A stretch of DNA of 64,000 nucleotides from Daucus carota subsp. sativus. Taxonomy: Eukaryota; Streptophyta; Magnoliopsida; Apiales; Apiaceae. The position numbers and the translations under genes are program-made. Below are positions 34,726 through 46,472 of the stretch, one piece after another. The stretch covers positions 6,786,501-6,850,500 of the forward strand of contig NC_030387.2 in the NCBI RefSeq assembly GCF_001625215.2, in the 5' to 3' direction. The first letter of the stretch is position 1. Each line of letters starts with the position of its first letter. A model generated the notes under the pieces. It searched no databases. It had not been told where the DNA came from and was given only the letters and a program-made list of their open reading frames with translations.

Positions 34726-35201
34726 CACCACTGGATGGAATAAATGCCTCGTGGGTTGCTGCTAACATTTACGATTCATGTGATCATGTCCGCTTTCAAA
34801 TGGCCCCTAACATTTACGATTCATGTCTGGTTTCAAATGGCCCCGACACAGAATGTAGTTAAAATTGTTTCGACTTCTGAAATTTACATCGACACATATG
34901 GTAGTTAAAATTGTTTCGACTTCTTAAATGTATATCTATGTCGGGACACCAAATACATGGAACATAACCATTTTAACTGTGGGAATCAAATCTTTGGGCA
35001 CCAAATACATGGAACATAACCATTTTAACTGTGGGAATCAAATCTTTGGGCACCAAATACATCGAAGATAACCATTTGATATTAAATTTATGATAATTCC
35101 ACAAATATATGACTTACATGTTATTAAAATCAAGTACTCAATCTCACAAACATAAATTATTACATTAGTACACTTCAAAAAAGGGAAAAAATACATTAGA
35201 A
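34726..35201. repeat. Convergent 3' region with short tandem repeats
   Basis: Between the endoglucanase and GUN4 stop codons there are several direct repeats: TTTACGATTCATGT...TTTCAAATGGCCCC twice (about 34768-34845), GTAGTTAAAATTGTTTCGACTTCT twice (about 34855-34925), and a 53-bp unit GGCACCAAATACAT...TGTGGGAATCAAATCTTTG about 2.5 times (about 34944-35075). Probable overlap of both 3' UTRs. Confidence 0.8.
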
Positions 35202-35963
35202 TCAGAAGCTATAATCCGTCTTAAACCCTGTAGTATTACTCAAAGGCTTTGTAAAAACCCCAGCACCACTGCCACCAAAATCATCACCTTCATCATCACT
35301 CTCATCGCCGGTTTCGAAAGCCGGATGAATAAAAATATAATTCAGCAACTGGGTACCTCTCAGAGCATTCGTCAATGGTAAATGTCCTTCAGGCGGTGAA
35401 TCATCAGTCATTTCCCACATAAACTCATTAGGAAAAGCCTTATAATTATACTGCACAACTTCTGTATCTAGAAGCTTCATCCACCCAACTTTGATGAAGA
35501 ACTTTGTGAAATCCTTGCTGCATTTCCGCCATATCTTTTTTTGCACACTGTATCCGAACTTGTTGTTGCTGTGTTGTTTCCATAGAGAGTCTATGGTTTT
35601 TAAATCAGCGGCGGGGATGAACTGAACTTCAGAGAAGAAGACGTAGCCTCGCTTGATGGCGGCGTCGCCGGCGAGTTCGATGATCAGGCGGCGCGTCTCC
35701 TCGTCTGCTTGCCGGAAATCTTGGTTTTTGAGGTGGGTTTCGAGGGTCTCGAAGGTGTTTGTGGTTGAGGTTTCCGAAACAGAGGTGGCGGCGGAGGAGG
35801 GGAAAGGGGTTGTGGAGATGGAATTTGAGGAAATGGAGATGACGGGGTTGTTTGTTTGGAGGAATAGAGTGGCGGGGAATGAGGTGGGGGTGGGGGCGCG
35901 TGGGTCCACGCGCGGCCGGATGGAGGAGTGGTGGTGGAGGGATTGCAGAGTGTGGGTGGCCAT
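35202..35963 (-). CDS. GUN4: GUN4, tetrapyrrole-binding regulator of Mg-chelatase, plastid (253 aa, intronless)
   Basis: The ATG at 35963 opens a single-exon frame of 253 residues, the usual size and structure for plant GUN4. Residues 1 to about 65 are Ser/Thr/Pro-rich and nearly acid-free, as in a chloroplast transit peptide. The GUN4 domain follows (about residues 75-225): LETHLKNQDFRQADEETRR, then SEVQFIPAADLKTIDSLW, FGYSVQKKIW and the C-terminal core with WEMTD and LPLTNALRG. The protein binds protoporphyrin IX and Mg-protoporphyrin, stimulates Mg-chelatase at the chlorophyll branch point, and takes part in plastid-to-nucleus signalling. The acidic tail (GDESDDEGDDFGG) after the core resembles the tail of other plant GUN4 proteins that carries regulatory phosphorylation. 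The frame looks intact. Confidence 0.95.
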   Translation of the reverse strand: MATHTLQSLHHHSSIRPRVDPRAPTPTSFPATLFLQTNNPVISISSNSISTTPFPSSAATSVSETSTTNTFETLETHLKNQDFRQADEETRRLIIELAGDAAIKRGYVFFSEVQFIPAADLKTIDSLWKQHSNNKFGYSVQKKIWRKCSKDFTKFFIKVGWMKLLDTEVVQYNYKAFPNEFMWEMTDDSPPEGHLPLTNALRGTQLLNYIFIHPAFETGDESDDEGDDFGGSGAGVFTKPLSNTTGFKTDYSF

Positions 35964-38399
35964 TTAAAAGAAATGTATGTATAAATTGAAATGGATTGTA
36001 CGGAGGAGTTGGAAGGGAGTAAAAGTATTGGATTGGGGAGTGTGAGTTGAGGGAATGGATGGATGAATGGAAGAAAGGATAGATAAGAAGTATGTGAGAG
36101 TGAAGAGAAGAGGGAAAATACAGAGAATGGATTTGATTGGGTAGGCGTGGGTGAGGCGGGATACTCTTTATCTCTGGATCCTCTTTTCCCCGTATCGAAT
36201 TCCGTTTTTGTTTCGTTGCATAGATTTTTTTTTTTTTTTTTTTATAATACTTTCACGTCAGTGAATTGTACCGAAACGCAATACCGAAAAAATCAGAAGA
36301 GCTTTTTTCATACATAAAAATTTCATCTAACCAAAGGGCAAGTCAAAAAACCCCACAAGAAATTAGATAAAAATTTATGATGCCTGAAAAAAAAACTCTC
36401 GAAAGAAAAACGAAATCCGCGGAACTAAGAAGAAAGGAGAACTTTCATTCAAGAAAGTCTATGACTAATCGAAGGTCATGCAGAGATGGCCTCGGAAATT
36501 TATTCAAAACTTTAATGACTGAGAAGAAAACTCAAATGAAAGACAAAATCCGCGGAAAGAAGGAAAATAAACAGGAGAGGAAAAAACGAGGAAGAAAGAA
36601 AGAAACAAGCATGAAAGATTATGTTAGACACCAAAACAAAGTCATCTAAAATGACACAATCGTTAAAATAACGACAACCAAAATCACAATATACGATCAA
36701 GAAGCCATCAATCATGGCACTCCCTCAAAAGGAACACAATAATTCAAACTAAAGTTACAACATGTCCAAAACACAATTAACGATATAAAGTCTTATAAAT
36801 CTAGTAATAAACGAAGCACAAAATTCAATTACGAAATATACAACCAATGACAAAGGACACAAGACAAATACATTTAAAAACTATAAGAACAAAGATTTTG
36901 AACTCATACCATTGTCGTGGAGTCAATTCACACGATCCTTACCTTACCGAATATAAATATATGTAGATACCGGACATGGCTAAAACTGAGCGCAGTCGCC
37001 AACTCGTCATTGACTCATTCCCATTGATTCATCACCAAATCAAAATCTTGAAAATCGAGCAGATCTAATATCCAAGTACAGATCCGCTGCGGAGAATTAT
37101 TGAAAACAAGAACATATCAAGAGAAATTAACTGATTCGGAGTTTTTCATCAGTGAATATCGATGGTAACTCCGACGGTGGCTAGAAAAGGAAAAAGGAAG
37201 AGAGGGTTTGAGAGTTTTTGTAAGTTACGATTTTTTAACAAGACCAACTCACATTCATTACATAGATTTTGTTTATGAAAAATATACGATACTAATTGCT
37301 TCTCCGGCTATATCCTAAAACATTTATTAAATTTCAATTAATAATATTTCTATTGTAAATATTATATTTACATATATGGCTTTTAAATTTGTACTAATTA
37401 GACATTTGACTTTTCAATATGTAGATTTTCGATTTTGTTTCTTACTCACATTTGTATTCTTGTATAAAGATCATTTTATATAAATTTGATCGGCACATGA
37501 AATATTAAAGATATCCTGACCTCTTCATTTTCACTCTCAAAATCTCTAACTTATATTATATATTTTATTGTATAACACATTATTAGCACGACTCGTTTTT
37601 TCATTTTGTTCATATGTTAATGATTCGGTCTTCCGCTTTGTGCATATATTGGTTCTTTTTATATTGAAGAGGATCATGTTTTGAAATAATTTTGATGACT
37701 TATATTGCACGAAGTGATAGTTATTCTTCCAATATTGGAGAACCTTATCATTATCATTATCAATATCATTATCATGTTCTAAGATTTTTCTTCAAGTAGA
37801 GGCCGAAATACTGAATTTCAAAGAATTAATCGTTAAATCGTAAGATTTTATGGTATGCCTCCCTTCACCATATTTTTTCATTTTTATATTGTTATTTATT
37901 CTAATCGTGTGTAAGTTATGCTAGTTTTGCATTTCTCATATTGATTTTCATTAAAATCGAAAGATTTTAAATATTTCAAAAATACTCTCTTGATTATATA
38001 CAACTTAAGTTGGTTAGTATTCTTTATATTATGTATGTAAATTAACGAGTTCTTGAACATGAATATATTGATGGTATGACTTTGACAGTAAGTTCCAAAT
38101 TAATTTTTATCTCGCTAAGTAAAAATTCTATTGCTTAATCTTAATATGGTTATGTCTCTGGATAACTGTCCTTATCGATTAATTTTAATTAAGCATATTA
38201 CAATATTGTTCCTCAAGATATTATTAATATATTTTTTGTGCCGATATTATATGTCCAGTAATAAAGTTACACACACATATATGATTATCTTTTGTGAATG
38301 ATGATATCTTCTATTTATCATTCTCAAATATGTGTAGTGTTGTCCAAGTAATAATCATATGTAGAAGGGGTTAAATACAGTTGTACAATAATTTCGACT
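35964..38399. other. GUN4 upstream region and long unassigned spacer
   Basis: The GUN4 promoter/5' UTR occupies the first few hundred bases, with a T-tract near 36225-36243. From 36370 to 36650 a Lys/Arg-rich open frame looks like base-composition chance. A segment at about 36905-36975 shares GTCGTGGAGTC-NN-TTCACAC-like sequence with 44325-44350, a hint of a dispersed repeat. No element with ends was found. Confidence 0.4.
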
Positions 38400-38960
38400 T
38401 AACGTAAAACAATGAACACAAAAATATGAAAGATCAAACAGCTCTTTTCTTTTATTGATTTCTATATAAAAATTATTACAAAACTGTCTCAAAAATTATG
38501 ATGTTCGCAATAGCTGCTAGGTTGCAAGATACTCGTGTCTGTGTTGTTATGTTATGTAAACATATATCTTTGTTTATGTGATAATGTGTCTTGAGCATTC
38601 CGTAACTTTCATCAAGAGACATGTCATCGAGTTCATAATTGTCTTTGATGGTGGTGAACTTTAGATCCTATTTCTCAGGTATTGTTGATAGGATCTTCAG
38701 ATTGGAGTCTTCAAGATCATACTCCTTGTCAACCAATGATAGATTATTCAGCAATTTTAGAAATATGTTACAAGTCTGTCAATGACTCATTAGACTTTGA
38801 TTCAAAGTGCTCAGACTCTGTGTGAGTATGGTCTTCCTATCTTTCTTAATTGCCTTGATTCCCTGGCATCCGACTTCCATAACATTCTTAGATCACTTTA
38901 GCAGTTTTGTACCCTATAACTCTATTAGACATAACATTATCAAGGGCAATATGTACGGGG
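38400..38960 (-). mobile_element. Copia gag fossil fragment (UBN2-type)
   Basis: On the minus strand, pieces such as NNLSLVDKEYDLEDSNLKIL and FTTIKDNYELDDMSLDE match the gag (UBN2) region of Copia polyproteins. It is short, broken in several places and has no LTRs, so it is an old fragment. Confidence 0.6.
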
Positions 38961-39993
38961 GCTAACCCAAGAACGGGCTAGGGTTGGCTCTAGCCCGAAT
39001 GCCCCGCTAATTTTTCCCCTGAAATATTTTAAAATTTTGGGATTTGTGTGTTCTTATCTCGGATGCTTGACTTTTTGAAGCCCGACTTTCTTTCATTTTG
39101 TCGATAAAATCCAAAGAAATCAACTTGATTGGTTGATTCTTAATTTCATGAGCTTGCTCGGGTTTCTATTTACTTTCACAAGTCAAAAGTTTTAAATAAA
39201 AAAAATATGTTTAGGTGTTTTTCTAACTATATCAATATACTTCTTGTTTATTATATATCTATCTATACATATTTTATATTATTTTTAAATTAATATCTTG
39301 TCTGTGTGCAAGAACATATTATTGAAATATTATGAGTCATGTTATAAGAAATATTTATTCTTATATATGATGAAACAAAACAGTTTAAGGAAATACACAC
39401 ACACACAAGTTTTAATTTTTTTATCGAGTTGAATAAGTTAAAGATAAAAGTATACAAATTTTATATTATTTATTGAAAAGTTTTAATTTATGAAACTCAC
39501 CCAAGAATTGAGATTATCAAATATTTTCTTTAGGAAAAAAAAAGACATATATCATTTTATGTGAGAGTAATAATATACACTCACTCAGCCATTTAAAAGT
39601 TCGTATAAAATGTAGTTTCACAATTATTTTTTTTATGAATTAAAATTTAATATATAAAAGATTATATTAATAATTTGAAAATAAATTATGAAATTATATT
39701 TTTTATACTTCTTAAAATATATGTAAGAATTTATAAAAAAGAACATGAAAAATACAGTAATATAAGCACCATTGCTTTCCAAAAAAAGAGAAGAAGAATG
39801 AGTAATATAAGAACAAAATATAAAAAAGGTGGAAATATATATGTACCAACGCCTTTTCTAAGTTCATATTTGAACGATCTTTGATTAGTTGTTGCCCGGG
39901 TTGGTGACGGATCCTGGATCCGCCCCTCGTAGTTAATGTCTTACATTGGCATTGTTGCTTATGGAAGATCTGTCTTGGGGAGTCTTTCTTTTC
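38961..39993. other. Spacer
   Basis: AT-rich. A fragment at about 39895-39930 (GACGGATCCTGGATCCGCCCCT) looks like one terminus of the CAGGGGCGGATCC hAT-type repeats, without a partner end. Nothing else recognised. Confidence 0.4.
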
Positions 39994-40290
39994 CACTACA
40001 AGAAAATCCGCTATTATCAACAGAATATTTTGTTGGTGAAAATGATATTCTGTTGGTACTTCAAAATTGCGATGAAATTATCAACGGAAAAATCAATTAT
40101 TGATATCTTCGTTGTCTTGCTGGTAAAAGTTTCCCAACAGAATATATAATCCTGATAGTAAATTTACAACCGATTTATCATCACCACCATCACCTCCACC
40201 TCCATCTCGACTTCTACCACCACCATCACCATCATCACAACATGCTATCTACCTCTGCCATATCAACAAAATATTTTGTTGGTGAAAGTG
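39994..40290. mobile_element. CACTA element terminus (partial)
   Basis: It begins with the canonical CACTACAAGAAAATCC, followed by repeated ATCAACAGAATATTTTGTTGG motifs (about 40016 and 40261), the normal layout of a CACTA end. The opposite terminus was not found within reach, so the element is truncated or degraded. Confidence 0.6.
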
Positions 40291-42753
40291 ATCTGTCTAG
40301 GACTGTTAAATATAATATCACGGGCAAAGTCCATTTATAATTACCGAGTAAAAAATTGTTTTGACAAAGGACATGTAAACTTCTTTCTTTCAAATCTATA
40401 TTTTTATAATTGATATTTATTTGATATCAAGATCCCTCTATAAATCGATAATTATTATTTTATAAATTAATTAATTTTTAAATAAGTAAAATCCTCAGTG
40501 CCACCTGTAGTAATTGCAAAGATAAAGACTTTTATTGTATGGCCAATCAGTTTGGTCATCTCCAAACAGTCAAACACCTAGAAACGGGGGGTATCTGGAA
40601 ATTTGGCAGGCACTGGTATAAGTGGTATTGCTTTCAATGTCTGTCGATTTAACACGGAAAATAAGTAAGAAGTAGATCTAAAAGAAGAGGGAGGAAGTGG
40701 AGAAGACTGGTGAATACTGAAAGGCATACCCGTGTATGGAGACATGCACAGCCATTTATGCATTTTCAGAGCAACAAGAACTCAGGTCTGAATAAATACG
40801 TACATAAGTACAAAGCATGCATGCAGTCGAGGCCATGCAAAAGTAGTGATTGGTGAGTCAAACCCATAGGCAGCTGATGCTCGACACTCCTAATTATAGG
40901 CCTCCCGCTGTATTACACAATCTTTAAACATCCATAATTATATTTAGGGGCCGTTTGGATAATCTTAAAATAAGTGTTTATTGCTTAAAATAAATAAGTG
41001 GAGTAGAAGTTAGAAGTAAGATAAGACTTATAAGTGATAAAAGTGTTTGGGAAATAAGTAGAAACCCTGAAACAAAAGCTAGCATTCCTAACTTTTTATA
41101 GGTGCTTCTTGACTTATTACACAAACAGTACAAATAAGTGCTCATAACTTATAATCCAGAAGCTGGACTTATAATCTATAAACAAACACCCACTTAGTGT
41201 TAATGTGACAACTTAAGTTCGGTACTTACAGGACTGTATACTGTCTGGGCAGACCATATGCTAACACAAAAGTCAAAACCATACAGGTATAGATGTTCGC
41301 AACTTCACATGGCCTTGCATCTCGATAAGAGTTTTTCAAATAAGTGCGCGCGCAATTCGAAGCTGGGGGGAGACTTGACTTGAGAGTAATCCACCAGTAA
41401 AATATACAACGCCCTTTTTTTGGCAAAAGGAGTTGCTGCTACTTTTTACTTCTGTTTTTTGACCTGTAAGAAGTAGTAATTTTTAAGAAATAGTGAGAAA
41501 TAAAGTTGGAAGTAGAAAATGTAGGTTTTTCTTTTTACAATTTCTACTTTTTTCCAACACTTTAATAACTTATAATTATTAATTTATTTCTCTATTCTGC
41601 TCCACTTCCTTATTTTAAGTAAGAAATCACTTCTTTTAGCCAACCCAAATGACCACAATAAGTTATTAATTTTTTTAGGTTGTTTTGATATTTGTAATAT
41701 TAATGTTTTACGCATATTAGGACACAAAATATAATTACAATAAATAATTAATCTATTATCATTTTTTGTTGATGAAAAGATTTGGTAAAGATGAGTTTCG
41801 TGACTATAGTGATTTTTGTTGCCGGAGTGTGGTGGTTTTGTGTTTAGGGGTCGCTAAAATCAAAGATATTATTTTGTGACTCTCAACTTTTTATAGGTTT
41901 AAGATGCTTACATACCCTATATTTATATAAATGAAGCCATATGCAGTTTTTGGTGTCCAAGACACCTAATTCGAGTATAAGAAGTAGGTCTTCTCCGGAT
42001 AAGTTCAAAGACAAGGCAGTGTCCCAGTAACAAGTTTTAGGTCTTCAGGCCTCTTCTGTCAAGACGGTTTCAATATGCTCGGAAGGAGAGTCTTACTCCG
42101 GACTGGTCCGGAGATCCGATACTTCACTCCTGATTCAAGTATATCACGGATTGGGCATTATCCCTAGTTAGATAACACTAACTGCTGGCTTTTCGTATAA
42201 TGAAAATCTTAGATTATTTAAAATACTTATAATTAGATCTACATGATTACTGGACTCTTAGATTCAACATATTTATTGTAAATTTGGATTAGATTTTGCA
42301 ATCAAATATATAATTATTTTATCTTTATTTAAATTACTTTGGACTTTTTTTTTTGTGCCAAATCTATTCCACTTTAAAGAAGACGAAGATGGAAAAATAA
42401 TAAATTAATCAGCTCGATTTAATTTGAACTCGATATTGACCTTAGTAATAAATCGTACTCGCGCACATTAACAAACTCGAATTTTAATATGAAAATTTGA
42501 TCCATAAGATAATCGACTTTGACTCGGGTGGGAAAGAAAATTTCAAACTCAGTAAAATTCGACTTAACTTGGTTTGCTTATATCGCTATATGTGAATGTT
42601 GCGTACATTTTTTTGTTATTATTAAAAAGAACTATCCTTCATGTTTGAATTTTTAACACTTACATGTAAAAAAAATTAATAATTGGACTTAAAACAAAAT
42701 TTTAATTCTTAAATCATATAAAAATTTATAATAATTTAGAATATAAACTTTTA

Positions 42754-42804
<51 letters not shown>

Positions 42805-44602
42805 TCAATAGATATGATTCTTCTAATCCTTATGTTATATATAAAAAGTCAAAATAATTATAAGTAGTACATAGACAGTATATTAGAAATCAGTTTAGCT
42901 AATTAATTCTAAATTATGAAAATATATAAAAAAAATTGACGACTTGTATACAATAAAAATCTTATATTCTTATAAAATAATTAAATAAATATTTAAATAT
43001 TATATAAATTCTAGAATTAATTTGAAATGACCCTGAAATTATTCATATAAAATTCAAAAAAAATGAAATAAATCACATATCTGCAAACACAATTTAATTG
43101 ATTTCGAGGAAATATTGACAATGAAGCTTAAAAATTCGATTCGATAACCAATCATATAGAAATAGTTCAATTTGTAATTATTTTTAAATATATAAGTTAG
43201 CCTTGATTTGTTTTAAAGGCTAGATGGACATATTTTCTTTCTTTTTTCACAAGATGTCTCATCTCCGGTAAAGATTGTAATTTTTTATGACATAATTTTC
43301 ATAAAAAAATTATTATCTGCCCAAAAAAAATGCAAGATATCCTCGAAAATTTATGTAATATAACTTATATCGAGAAAAGGTGAAAGTGTACCAGAGACAA
43401 AAGGGAAAAAATTAATTAATAAATATAAAAGATACAATACTTATAAATAATTATAAAGCGAAAAATAAAATCAGTGATTGATTTTTCTCAGTATAATATT
43501 ATACTATCTAAATAGGTGAAGAAAGTGAAAATTTAATTTTACTCAGAAAAGTCTAAACAAAAAGGAATCCCACCTAATAAGATAAACAATAAGGTTCTTT
43601 TCAAAATACCCAAGGTACAAAAAATATTTTCAAAATTATTGTTAGTAAAAAATATTTTCAAAAATACAACCATATTTGCAACTCATCAACCAAATTAAAT
43701 CAAAACACGATTAGCAATTATTACAACCATATTTGCAACCGATCAACTAAAATAACCACAAATGGAACTTTAAAATTTTATTATTTGAAATCATATTTAG
43801 TTACATAATGTGTTGCATAACAAGTTGTGCTAGGCGCCCTTAAATACCAAAATAGCACAAGCATATTAAAACCCCGGTTTGCTGCAATCACCCTTCTTCC
43901 GTCAACCCCAACACTACACCAACCCAATCATCTTCCACCTTCGAATTCCCGTCCCCATTTTCTATCCGCCTTCGAACTCTCCTGCACCACCCAAACCCCC
44001 TTATCTGCTACACTGACCTCCACAACAACTAAAGGGGCGGAGATATCATCCCCGTCGTGAACAATAGCCAAAATTCACTTATTTAGCAAAAACATTTTGT
44101 GCATACAGTCGGTATAGAACATTTTACAAAATCTTCTCCATATGCTAATATACTAACTCACCCACAAAACATCGTAACAAATGAATTATCAAAGAATATA
44201 TTACTTACATGTTAATTAAATTTACGAATAAACAAAAAAGACTCTACACAACTTTCAATATATTCTAAATTCATCTTCGATAATATTGAACCGTCGTAAT
44301 GTTCGAAACTTTCAAGTTCACCTTTGTCGTGGAGTCTATACACATGGCCCTCACCTAATTTGAACGGAGAAAAATTTTAGAACATTAATACGAATGGAAT
44401 TAAGTTACAATAACTTGAAATACTGTCGTTCATTTTACAAAATAAACCATCAAAAACTATGCGTGGAAAATTGGATCCAGATCAAAAACCAATAAAAACG
44501 CACACTCTAAGTATAATTTACGCAATACTCTAATCCGAGAACTTAGACTCATACATGATGACTCAATTAAGCGTACTAACAAATGGAATTAAACACATAA
44601 TT
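40291..44602. other. Long gene-poor spacer
   Basis: About 40948-41200 looks like a hAT-type MITE (GGGGCCGTTTGGATAATC at the left; AACAAACACCCACTT at the right) but with no clear target duplication. There is a TA microsatellite at about 42757-42800. Open frames at 40578-40763 (-) and 43827-44060 (+) have no recognisable similarity and low-complexity composition. No supported gene. Confidence 0.4.
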
Positions 44603-45840
44603 TAGCACAAGAACGGAACTAGAAATCTAATATGAGGGGGACCAAATTGAATAAAAGAATAAATATACCGATTTATTTGAGATGTGCTCGTCTTTCTTAC
44701 ATTAAATAATTAAAATGAGCAAATGATCTACTCAACAACAAATGGTCTCCACAATTTTATTTTCGATATACACTAACAAGTAATCTCTAAGAAATTCATC
44801 TTTCATTCGACTTTGAAGGCTTGTTTTCACATTTTTCATAGCCGAAAAATTTCATTAAGATGTTGCAGCAGATGCAAGAAGAGTCAAGACAAGCCGTAAT
44901 AGTCTATCAACTAATAGATACATGTTAGCTTTTCCCATCAATCCGTGACATAAATCACCAAGAGTAGACATATTTTTCAAATTTGGATCAACACAAACAT
45001 ATATGAGGATGATGTTCTGGACCCGAAAGGGGATAAACTTGCACTGACTGATGTGGACCAAGATCAATATCCACCCTCCTAACTAGATCTTTTTTATTTT
45101 GATAATAATTCTCAATTTGTTTATCCAAACCACGGTCACGTATTAACGAATTGGAATCAATACATTCATTAATATTCTGAGAATTGTGAGGTTGCTCAGA
45201 GTTGCTGCTAGTTCCACGAAAAATCAAAGTTTCAACACTGTCTTCATATTTAGTAATTTCAATTGAGACATCACTAGGTGTAGGATGTGTTTCATTTTCA
45301 CAAGTAGATTGCTTCTTTTTGGTTGAAAATATGATGTGATTTCTTTTCTCTTGTCCATATTAACCGATGAGATTGAGAATGAGTTGGTATTGATTGGGGT
45401 TTAAAGATTGTAAGTAGTGTGTGTATTAGTTTTTGGGTATTGTGGTTGTATAAGTTTTCAGCGTCCTGTATTTGCTACTTAAAAAATAATTTTCGTTTAA
45501 TAATTGTTGTACTCTGTTATATATCTATTTTATTAACTATAAAAATTTATTAATTAAATGAACAAGTTCCATCTAAGTCTAATTAATATTATTTTATAGA
45601 AAAAAGCTAGAAAGGTGAATTTTTACACCAGGCAAAATTTTTAAACAAATAGTTTTACACATCTTAATTTTAAACTTTTGTTTTTTAATATTTAGGTGAG
45701 CCAATTGGTTTTTTTTAGTAATGTTCAGGGGGACCAAAAAAATTTTATATAAAGAATTTTAAAATTTTTATGTTGAAATTTCAGGATTATTGCCAAATTT
45801 GCCGGGATTGGGCTCTCTTTGGTCCCCAGTTCCTCCCTAT
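44603..45840 (-). mobile_element. Deletion derivative of a hAT transposon (ZMYM1/TTF-type transposase)
   Basis: The left end (near 44605, ACGGAACTAGAAATC...GAGGGGGACCAAA) and right end (near 45835, reverse complement TAGGGAGGAACTGGGGACCAAA) are similar inverted termini. Inside on the minus strand are both ends of a hAT transposase gene but not its catalytic middle. Boundaries are accurate to roughly 10 bases; a diverged 8-bp duplication (ATAATTTA/ATATTTAA) is possible. Confidence 0.6.
44650..45367 (-). pseudogene. hAT transposase remnant: N-terminal segment plus C-terminal dimerisation domain
   Basis: The 5' part encodes RRVDIDLGPHQ with a basic leader, as at the start of the TTF-type zinc-finger/ZMYM1-like plant hAT transposases (family DEIRRAYLQKGP). 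The 3' part encodes DRLLRLVLTLLASAATS, then the continuation FSAMK-VKTSL-SRMKDEFLRDYLLVYIE, which is the hAT C-terminal dimerisation domain (family LVLTLPVSTASTERAFSAMK). The catalytic RNase H-like core, normally some 400 residues, is missing, and stop codons interrupt the rest. It is an inactive, internally deleted copy. Confidence 0.65.
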
Positions 45841-46144
45841 ATTTAACAGATAGGGTTTGTGCAAGGTGGAGATAGACATATCTGACATGTTTTTAACTTT
45901 AAGCTCAAAAATGTTGTTTGTGTAATAAGTCAATAGTTGACTTAAAGTTAGGATTAAATTAGAAATTGACTTAAAGTCAGAAGTTAATTTGACATATTTT
46001 TTTTGGTGACTTAATTTTTTTTGATTAAAATTAAACATAAGTCATAAATTATCCATAAATCATTTTTACTTTTATTATTATATTTTTAATAATGCATAAG
46101 TCATTAATAAGTCAAAATTACCCGAACAAACATTTTAAAATTTC
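45841..46144. other. Target region of the MULE insertion
   Basis: Rich in AAGTCA/TAAGTCATAA motifs on the left of the MULE, and the same motifs resume right of it (59534-59590). The MULE therefore appears to have inserted into an older short repeat. The last nine bases (46136-46144) are the left target duplication. Confidence 0.55.
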
Positions 46145-46235
46145 GAAAAAAGGCCCAGAATAACCATATTTTAAAGATAAGTGCCCATAATAACAATATT
46201 TTGTAATATGGCCCCTAATAACCATTAGAGACGCA
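46145..46235. repeat. Left terminal inverted repeat of the MULE
   Basis: Contains three blocks GCCC-AGAATAACCATATTTT, GCCC-ATAATAACAATATTTT and GCCC-CTAATAACCATTAG at roughly 30-bp spacing. It aligns with indels to the reverse complement of 59433-59524. Confidence 0.8.
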
Positions 46236-46241
46236 GAGCTA

Positions 46242-46332
46242 GTAGCGTTTTTCATATAAGACCAAGTCGCTACAGCGTGTAGCGTTTTACTCTTTTTTAC
46301 TAAAGAGCAAAACGCTACACGCAGTAGCGTCT
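46242..46332. repeat. Palindrome cluster L: AAACGCTAC/GTAGCGTTT motifs near left end
   Basis: Three sites: GTAGCGTTT (46242), CGCTAC-AGCGT-GTAGCGTTT (46268-46287) and AAACGCTAC-ACGCA-GTAGCGTCT (46310-46332). They lie between the left terminal repeat and the PMD gene start (46473), next to a TATA-like stretch TTTATATATATACACC at about 46336-46351. Confidence 0.9.
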
Positions 46333-46472
46333 TTTATTTATATATATACACCCCTTTTAAACATAACGGGACATACTGCTGTTGCTATCCGGTGAAAACA
46401 CAAGAGCTGGAAGAGAACCCACTGCTACAATCCACCTACTTCTGTTGATTCAACGATTTGAAGCAACTAATC

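Noticed and set aside
35653-35967. Plus-strand frame opposite GUN4
   Set aside because: A shadow of the GUN4 transit-peptide region; no independent support.
36377-36649. Lys/Arg-rich open frame of 90 codons
   Set aside because: Composition follows the local purine-rich DNA; no domain, no splice or promoter support.
40578-40763. Minus-strand 61-codon frame that might encode a small peptide
   Set aside because: No signal peptide and no match to known peptide hormone motifs that I could recognise.
43827-44060. Pro/Thr-rich 77-codon frame
   Set aside because: The ORF opens on a non-ATG codon, is low complexity, has no recognisable similarity and sits in repeat-rich DNA.
46242-46332. Regular palindromes with short spacers, reminiscent of a CRISPR array
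   Set aside because: The repeats are split palindromes with variable spacing in a plant transposon, without unique spacers of constant length or cas genes.
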